A program made the position numbers and the translations under genes. Below, piece after piece: positions 58,401 through 64,000 of a DNA stretch of 64,000 bases (position 1 is the first letter of the stretch; each line of letters starts with the position of its first letter). Origin of the DNA: Mytilus edulis (Eukaryota > Mollusca > Bivalvia > Mytilida > Mytilidae); assembly GCF_963676685.1 (NCBI RefSeq), contig NC_092350.1, forward strand, positions 43,321,705 through 43,385,704, read 5' to 3'. The notes under the pieces were generated by a model. That model worked only from the letters and a program-made list of their open reading frames with translations, made no database searches and was not told where the DNA came from.

Positions 58401-59254
58401 TCATTTGTATTTAAAAAATAGTTTGCAAAGAATTTTTACCTTTCAATTTGACAAATGTCTCATGATCGCCGTTCATTGGCTTGTTCAACCATGCAAACAA
58501 TGTAAATTATGTAAATTAGAAATCTATCATCTGTAAAAAAAAATTATCTAAGCATCACATCGATGTTTTTTCATTAATCTTCTAGGCAAAACGATGTTTC
58601 TGGGACTTGGGGGATACAATCAGGACCCGTGATTAGTATCTGTATTCACTATTCAATCTATTGCAGTTTGCTAATCAGCTGATTACGAAATCGATTACAA
58701 AATGGCGACCTTGTGAACTTTTGTTTTGAAGGGAAATAACTCGAGCGGTATTCATAAAATATGTCTTTCAGTACCGGTTGTTAATTACGACGATAAAGGC
58801 ATGGCGTCAGGAATTTCGACAAAATTAGGGCAGGGCGCCAATTTTTTTTCCCAAAAAGGGCAGGGCGTCGAGAAATCGCGGCAGGGCGCCATTACACGCC
58901 AAAACCACCTGTAGGAAACACTATGTCAATTTTTCATTTTATTACTTCAAAAAAAAATTTGAGTATAGAAAATTCAGGGGAGGCAACTGCCTCCCCTGCC
59001 TCATAGGTAGTTACGGCCCTGGTTCTGGTTGATGTCATAATAATAATTATTTATATATATTTGTTAAATAGTGAGAACCTCAACAGTAATATGCATAATG
59101 TTCTAATCAAATGTTTATCTGGTTTCCAGTATATTTTTTTAATATTATCTTTAATCTATTTATAGCACCAGGAACTAAATCTGTGATGACAGCACCAAAA
59201 ATGTACAACACAGAATACCAAAATGTTGGCAGTGGAAATCCAATTACTGTGTAA
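52302..59254 (+). CDS. Uncharacterised 334-residue axonemal-style protein (six exons, complete)
   Basis: Exons 52302-52412, 53149-53337, 53750-53926, 55115-55335, 55814-56031 and 59166-59254 join in phase at AG/GT borders to 334 residues, from ATG to TAA. No signal peptide, membrane helix or coiled coil. It is rich in Trp, Pro, Tyr, His and Lys, in short motifs such as GVGHHHRPGYYFP (21-33), TTGKAHDNKYPYGPFHNTVH, DKGGWRKPLS, YWDCEDYPKAWGHG, PRQPKSLLPVPHGGLKSLY and TAPKMYNTEYQNVGSGNP (end). Extended, aromatic-rich, low-order proteins of this size are typical of microtubule inner proteins and sperm/cilium-associated families. I cannot name the orthologue; the SPMIP/CIMIP/SAXO groups are candidates (inference). 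The last intron holds a 2.3-kb transposon with another inside it. A polyadenylation signal AATAAA lies at about 60009. Confidence 0.85.
53149..53337 (+). CDS. Axonemal-style protein, exon 2
   Basis: Acceptor TTTATTTCAG, 63 codons, donor AAG|GTACTT. Encodes LPPPLAKQDEVTRDQHFETT through HWKVNYIKDLAEK. Confidence 0.88.
53750..53926 (+). CDS. Axonemal-style protein, exon 3
   Basis: Acceptor GTCATTTTAG, 59 codons, donor AAG|GTAACT. Encodes LDKGGWRKPLSAGNQMSETK through NIPQTYNQWDHHVEGPSK. Confidence 0.88.
53961..54232 (+). repeat. Dispersed repeat E, copy 2
   Basis: Begins ATGCCCCACC and ends near GTGGGGCATTCGTG plus GTACTGGGGACACATTC, matching 25628-25892 over its length. Lies in intron 3 of the axonemal-style gene. 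Confidence 0.8.
54482..54872. mobile_element. Probable MITE, about 390 bp
   Basis: Left AATAGACCACTTTCGAGTTC and right, inverted, AATAGACAAGTTTCGAGTTC, each followed inward by a TCCGTC block. Target duplication unclear. Intronic. Confidence 0.6.
55115..55335 (+). CDS. Axonemal-style protein, exon 4
   Basis: Acceptor TTCCTTTTTAG, donor AACAA|GTAAGA (phase 2). Encodes YGQGSTQNPKLQAKPFYVRD through YWDCEDYPKAWGHGNKN. Confidence 0.88.
55814..56031 (+). CDS. Axonemal-style protein, exon 5
   Basis: Acceptor CATCTTTCAG, donor CCAC|GTAAGT. Encodes PVPKDNVRREQLPMIDPTWF through ENFYCPVDTPWVLP. Confidence 0.88.
56441..56576. mobile_element. Palindromic MITE, 118 bp, 9-bp TSD CATGTTACA
   Basis: Element 56450-56567 begins TAGCTGCGGAACCGTAGCTC; the right end inverted reads TAGCTGCGAAACCGTAACTC. 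CATGTTACA is present on both sides (56441-56449, 56568-56576). Mutator-like signature, as at 30838. In the last intron of the axonemal-style gene. Confidence 0.85.
57202..57234. repeat. Perfect hairpin, 14-bp arms
   Basis: AGGGACTTTCTATA, ATTAG spacer, then TATAGAAAGTCCCT. Inside the 2.3-kb element. It looks terminator-like but there is no reason to assign that role. Confidence 0.8.
57649..58923. mobile_element. Nested hAT5-like element, 1275 bp, TSD TGTCA
   Basis: Ends TAGTGTTTCCTGCAG and the inverse of TAGTGTTTCCTACAG. TGTCA lies on both sides (57644-57648, 58924-58928). AAAGGGCAGGG motifs recur near both ends. Non-coding. It lies inside the 56674-59021 element, so it is the younger insertion. 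Confidence 0.85.
59166..59254 (+). CDS. Axonemal-style protein, exon 6 (last)
   Basis: Acceptor ATCTATTTATAG, 29 codons after the split proline, TAA at 59252-59254. Encodes PGTKSVMTAPKMYNTEYQNV plus GSGNPITV. Confidence 0.88.
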
Positions 59255-60360
59255 AGAAACCACTTGATAATAAACACTATATTGGAGATTTGATTTGTTT
59301 GAGAAAGTAAAATCATGATAAATTTCAATCATGGATTAAGATGGCCTGATTAATTCATATTAAGTGCAATCAATGTGTATATCAAGCTATATTCAAAACA
59401 ATAAGACAATATTTGCCATAGCATGATTGGACATTGAACAGCTGATAAATAAATTCATAAGAATCAATCATAAAATAACAATTGAAAGAAAGTTTAAACA
59501 AGAATCTTTTATCAGTATTTTTATTAAGTTTTCTATGTATTTGTTAGGCATTGGCAACCAAATTAAAATCTATAATGGCATGTATAATCATGTATATGAA
59601 TCAGAAAAACAATCTAAGGTTTAATCATGTTAACAACTCTAAATTTAGTTTACTATTCAGCAAGACTATCTTGAACACTTTTTACTTTGTTTGTATTTTT
59701 TTCGAGCAAGCATCCTGTGATATAAATGCTTTTTATGAATTTTATATATATATATATTGTTGTCTTTTAATTTCATTGTTTTCTATCATCTTACACAAAC
59801 TTCTTACATCATATTTTAGACAATTTTAATTCTTTCTATATTGCATTTTAGAGCAACATATTGCTTTATTAGCTGATGTGTTGTTAAGTTTTAGATAAAT
59901 CTATAGTCGGACAGATTATTTAGCTGTCTATGTCACTTCATGTTTTATGCCTTTGTATCATTGTATAAACTGTTTTCAACTTGAGACAAATTGAAATATT
60001 TGTGAAGAAATAAAAAGAAATAAAGTATTATTGATTTAGTTGTTCATTGGTATGACAAGATGTAAATTGTCGAAGATATTTGGTTCCCTTGAAGTCTTAG
60101 ATGTGGTTATTTACTATAGTTAAAGAAAGCAAGGTAGACTCTTGTTGTGTTGATTTTATTTGTCCAGTTTTGACCTTTGTTGGAAAGTAGCCTGTCAAAG
60201 TTCAATTGTTATATAATACCTTTTTTATATGTTATCCTCTGATGAAATTTAACATGTTATGACATATGAACCAAAAATCAAACGTTTAAAAGACAATTTA
60301 ACAAAACATTCAGTTGATACAAAACATAATACAAAGAGTGATGGAACATATTTTCTCTAA
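59255..60360. other. Probable 3' UTR and spacer
   Basis: No coding content. AATAAA occurs at about 60009-60014 and 60019-60024, about 760 bp after the stop, a plausible polyadenylation site. Confidence 0.5.
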
Positions 60361-60364
60361 TTTT

Positions 60365-60765
60365 TGTGCTATTTTCACATTTCTCGATTGATGTGAGAAA
60401 AATATTTCTCCTCACTAGTGGAAAATCTGTTTTCGGCAAATGATTGGTCGAAATTTAACTGTGATGTTTTATTTTCTTGGCTTCTTCTGAATTTTCCTAC
60501 TGTGACTGTATGAAAAAAGGCGACAATGTCTGATGCATCACATAAAAAGTACACAGCTTTCTTCAAATCTTTGAAAAGGAAGAATAAAAGTCATTAGAGA
60601 AGTGGACTCCATCACTATAACTAGTGCATTATGATATCTCTCCACTCTCAACAGTTAAATTTTAAGTATTTAAAAAGCTCTGCAAGCCTCACACTTTAAA
60701 TTTAAATGTCTTCAGTGGAGAAATATCGTAACACACTTGTCGCAGTTGTGGAATTTATATGTAAC
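60365..60765 (-). repeat. Hairpin family H, copy 2 with its flank
   Basis: The palindromic part (about 60605-60765) has CTCCACTCTCAACAGTTAAA and an eroded inverse (TCTTCAGTGGAGAAATATCG). The flank at 60375-60600 matches 45551-45740 in inverse orientation at the translated level. More decayed than copy 1. Confidence 0.6.
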
Positions 60766-60859
60766 CCTGATAAAAACAGTTGATGTGAACAGAAAAAACT
60801 TGAATCTGAAATTCCAATTGCTGAGGTTTGACAAATTAGACTTTAACCAGTTTTAACAA

Positions 60860-62180
60860 GATGCTCCGCAGGGCGCAGCTTTATACGACTGCCGAGTTTG
60901 AACCCTGTACAGTTGGGGCAAGTATGGACACAACATTCAAGCTTGATACAGCTCTGAATTTTGATTGTGATTAAAAAGTTGACACAACATAGGTTTCAGA
61001 CACAGAATGAATGTGGTCTAAGAACTTAAACTTAAAAACTTAAAATTTTTAAATTGGACATTTACCTATTATGGTCCAATATCCAAAATCTAAATACATG
61101 GTTAGATTTAGCATATCAAAGAACATTCAAGAATTCAATTTTTGATGAAATCAAATAAAGTTCAATTTTGGACCCTTTAGACCTCAATGTGGACCAATTT
61201 GATAACCGGGCCCAAATATCAAAAATCTAAATACATGGTTAGATTCAGCATATATCAAAGAACCCCATATATTCAATTTTTGTTGAAATCAAACAAAGTT
61301 TATTTTTGGACCCCGATTTGGATCAACTTGAAAACTGGGCCTATAATCAAAAATCTAAATACATGTTTGGGCCAGCTGAAGGACGCCTCCGGGTGCGGGA
61401 ATTCTCGCTACATTGAAGACCTGTTGGTGACCTTCTGCTGTTGTCTTTTCTATGGTTGGGTTGTTGTCTCTTTGACACATTCCCCATTTCCATTCTCAAT
61501 TTTATTAGATTCAGCATATCAAAGAACCCCAAGGATTCAATTTTTGTTGATATCAAACAAAGTTTAATTTTGGACTACTATTTGGACCAACTTGAAAACT
61601 GGCCCCATAAGCAAAAATCTTAATACATGTTTAGATTCAGCATATCAAAGAACCCCAAGGATTCAATTTTTGTTGAAATCAAACAAAGTTTAATTTTGGA
61701 CCCTTTGGGGTTAATGTAGACCAATTTGAAAACGGGACCAAAAATTAAGAATCTACATACACAGTTAAATTCGGTATATCAAAGAACCCCAATTATTCAA
61801 TTTTTGATGAAATCAAACAAATTTTAATTTTGGACCCTTTGGGCCCCTAATTCCTAAACAGTTGGGACCAAAACTCCCAAAATAAATCCCAACCTTTTAT
61901 GGTCATAAACCCTGTGTTTAAACTTCATAGATTTCTATTTACTTATATTAAAGTTATTGTGCGAAAACCAAGAAAATGCTTATTTGGGCCCTTTTTTGGC
62001 TCCTAATTCCTAAACTATTGGGACCAAAACTCCCAAAATCAATCCCAACCTTCCTTATGTGTTCATAGACCTTGTGTTTGAATTTCATAGATATCTATTT
62101 ACTTATACTAAAGTTATAGTGCGAAAACCAATGTGTCTTCAGACGACAGTGACAATTACATTCATTTCTTATAATTTAAT
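60860..62180 (+). mobile_element. Tandem-core element, units of 126-136 bp
   Basis: Starts near GCTCCGCAGGGCGCAGCTTT. Units are marked by (A)AATCTAAATACATGGTTAG or variants at about 61085, 61221, 61349, 61613 and 61747; the 264-bp step is 126 bp once the 138-bp insertion at 61369 is removed. Two further units of about 153 bp follow, with CCTAATTCCTAAAC and TGGGACCAAAACTCCCAAAA at about 61848 and 62000. Ends near GTTGATGTCGCCACAGTCAC. A familiar mussel repeat. Confidence 0.75.
61369..61506 (+). mobile_element. 138-bp short element, copy inserted in a tandem unit
   Basis: The host unit reads ACATGTTT|AGATTCAGCATATC; the element fills the gap exactly, from GGGCCAGCTGAAGG to CTCAATTTTATT. Borders are therefore certain. 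No host bases are visibly duplicated. Confidence 0.88.
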
Positions 62181-62531
62181 CCTAAATTCCATTGTAAACC
62201 GTAGAAAACCATGAAAAAACGTTGATGTCGCCACAGTCACATGACTAAATTATGTCTATGGGCTCATAACAAAATAACGTCAGCCAATCAAAAGACGTGT
62301 TACATCCAAAATTAAATTATTAATAATTAACAATAACTTTTATTATGTGATCAAGATAAAGTGTAAAATAAGCTATTATTTTAATTGCTACTGAAGGAAG
62401 GAAGCAAAGAACGTTTTTTTATGAATAACTTTTTTAGCCACCATTATTCAACATCAAATCAACAATTTCTAACTTAGAAATGAGCAAGTCTTCATAATAA
62501 CATGGTGAAATAAATGCTTAATTCATGCATT
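62181..62531. other. Non-coding spacer
   Basis: Nothing recognised. Confidence 0.5.
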
Positions 62532-62745
62532 TGTTATATATAGATTAGACTGTTGGTTTTCCCGTTTGAATGGTTTTACATGAGTAATTTTTGGGGCCCA
62601 TTATAGCTTGCTGTTCGGTGTGAGCCTAGGCTCTGTGTTGAAGACTGAACCTTGACCTATAATGGTTTACTTTTATAAATTGTGACTTGGGTGGAGAGTT
62701 GTCTCATTGGCACTCATACCATATCTTCTTATATCTATTCAAACA
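62532..62745 (+). mobile_element. Retroposon family B, 5'-truncated copy
   Basis: From ATATAGATTAGACTGTTGG to ATACCATATCTTCTTATATC; the subtype with GTGTGAGCCTAGGCTCTGTG, as at 48499. Confidence 0.75.
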
Positions 62746-63059
62746 AATATAATACAACAGGTATTTTTAAAAAAGTAATTTTATTGCAGATAATTAAATT
62801 TGAATCGCATGAGTAATGGAATAACCTACAGTTTTAAGCCTAATTCGCTGGCAAATATCAGACTGATTATAACTTAATTTAATTATGTCTGTCTAATCTC
62901 CAACTGTCAGCAGCAACTTTCAACTACATTAATTTTTTTCACTAAATAAATAATAGAATATATATTAAAGAGAATTATGGATAACTCCATAATAAGAATT
63001 CCTATCACAGATCTATATCACAATTTTTCTTCATCAAACATGTTATAATATACCGGTAT

Positions 63060-63171
63060 TCATATAAATTTCTTTTTTCTAAGAGTCAATATCCAATCAT
63101 TCATAAACAGCTTAAATTCTTCTGATGCTTCAGGAACAGAATCTTTATTTTCATCTATATAATTCTTTAAC
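63060..63171 (-). CDS. Last exon of an unidentified minus-strand gene
   Basis: On the minus strand, acceptor TTTCTCTTTTAAG is followed by one split base and 36 codons to TGA at 63062-63060. It reads LKNYIDENKDSVPEASEEFK, then LFMNDWILTLRKKKFI. The acidic, helical, lysine-ending text and the good acceptor make it convincing as a C-terminal exon. The remaining exons would lie right of this window or in its last 800 bp, where I found none. The family is not recognised. Confidence 0.6.
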
Positions 63172-64000
63172 CTTAAAAGAGAAATTTACATATGGTTAAT
63201 CCTAATTTTTACATAGAGCTTATAAAGCAAACATCTAAACTCATAAAAACTAATAATGATTTACTGTAAATTCAGAAATTATTGCAGATGTTTTTATTAC
63301 TTAAAAAAATGCAACAGGTTTATAATCTCAACAATTTAAACTCACATACTGAAATTTTTCATATGAATTAAACAAGATTTTTTTCAATATCACAAAATAT
63401 ATAATCACAATTTAGTCTAAATTGACAAAATGGCAATTATAAATGTACACAATAATTTCTGAAATTAAAGTAATAAGGCAAAAAAAATTATGGTCTGAAA
63501 ATTGGTTTCTAATCAAAACCTGTAAACAAACATTTATTTTATTTTGTAATATAGCTGTTCTTAGTGGACTTCCAGGCAATACATGTTTGTGTTTTTTTTA
63601 TATTTTTTCTTTTATGTATTTATATGAGGGAAGCCTCAAGTGTTACAAGTCTTGACAATGTATACTGGTATTTGCTTTATTTTTCTACTCCTGAAGTCAT
63701 GATATTAAATCATTGTTTACAAAATTTAGTTGGTTTGCAGTAATCTGTTGGGATAGAAAATTAAACAAACTATATTCCTTTTCTCTGAATTTAAAAATAA
63801 GGCTTAAATTAAAATATTGTTTGTTTGCAGTTTACCGACTGACCCTTGAAAATCCTCCCGACTGTGAAAATTTTATTGCTTTAAATTTGAAGAAATTTTT
63901 TTTAATACTTCTATTGACGCAATCCGGAACTTTGGGTCCTTTCCAGGAATGATTTAAAGTCTGGGTCAATTACGCATTTCAAGTTCGGTTTTTCTTAGCT
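63172..64000. other. Right edge, non-coding as far as seen
   Basis: AT-rich. A frame behind a TTGTTTGCAG acceptor at about 63822 (63833-63952, plus strand) is short, crosses a T run, and is not convincing. Confidence 0.4.

Larger units (their letters stand above)
56674..59021. mobile_element. hAT5-like element, 2348 bp, TSD GTTCT, with a second element inside
   Basis: Both ends are CAGGGCCGTAACTA in inverse orientation, and each is followed about 25 bp inward by CAGGGGAGGCAG. GTTCT lies on both sides (56669-56673, 59022-59026). CAGGG termini are typical of hAT elements, and the 5-bp duplication fits the hAT5 group. No transposase frame. The interior has a duplicated CCCGTTTTCCTTCGATTTCC block (about 56769 and 56967) and a family B retroposon fragment (56848-56912). 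Sits in the last intron, not touching splice sites. Confidence 0.82.

Noticed and set aside
63833..63952. Plus-strand exon behind TTGTTTGCAG
   Set aside because: Short, passes through a T run, composition poor, no matching donor.

Overview
The window is eukaryotic nuclear DNA. It is AT-rich, its genes are split by GT-AG introns, and it is packed with short dispersed repeats. Repeat families recognised from memory (a tandem unit with GGCCAACCAACCAAGATGGC, the CCTTGACCTCATTTTCATGG tandem unit, a retroposon ending in CATACCACATCTTCTTA) point to a bivalve mollusc, most likely a marine mussel of the genus Mytilus. The species is inference; the repeats and genes are read directly from the sequence.

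Genes, left to right. (1) 10634-13002, minus: a broken gene for an NHL-repeat (beta-propeller) protein, in three successive frames. (2) 15879-25223, plus: an ammonium transporter (AMT/MEP family) in ten exons that I joined by splice sites and phase. They give 487 residues with every conduction-pathway residue I could align to AmtB; the first exon was not found. (3) 38503-38766, minus: a fragment of a LINE-type reverse transcriptase. (4) 42547-43578, minus: an intronless DUF268-family membrane-anchored protein, open throughout except for one TGA where the family motif has tryptophan. (5) 52302-59254, plus: a complete six-exon gene for a 334-residue Trp/Pro/Tyr-rich basic protein of axonemal (microtubule inner protein) style. 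(6) 63060-63171, minus: the last exon of a gene whose other exons lie beyond the right edge. No functional link between these genes is visible.

The rest is a dense, nested transposon landscape. Several elements can be delimited by terminal inverted repeats (TIRs) and target-site duplications (TSDs). A 5-bp-TSD, CAGxG-ended group (hAT5-like) occurs at 5063, 13588, 51681, 56674 and 57649. Two palindromic MITEs have 9-bp TSDs (30838 and 56450). A TTA-flanked foldback (44585) is nested in another TIR element (44388-45306). A 1.6-kb element has 23-bp TIRs and an AGAT TSD (39144). Two near-identical 960-bp elements lie in opposite orientation (27539 and 35696), one of them splitting a tandem-repeat element. 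Five elements carry cores of tandem 126-506-bp units, like the pearl/HINE elements described in bivalves. Retroposon-like families are present in several 5'-truncated copies, and minisatellites have grown inside introns and inside one dispersed repeat.

Assembly: the 100-N gap at 5417-5516 is flanked by two copies of the same roughly 410-bp sequence differing mainly in homopolymer length, so it is probably an unmerged overlap.
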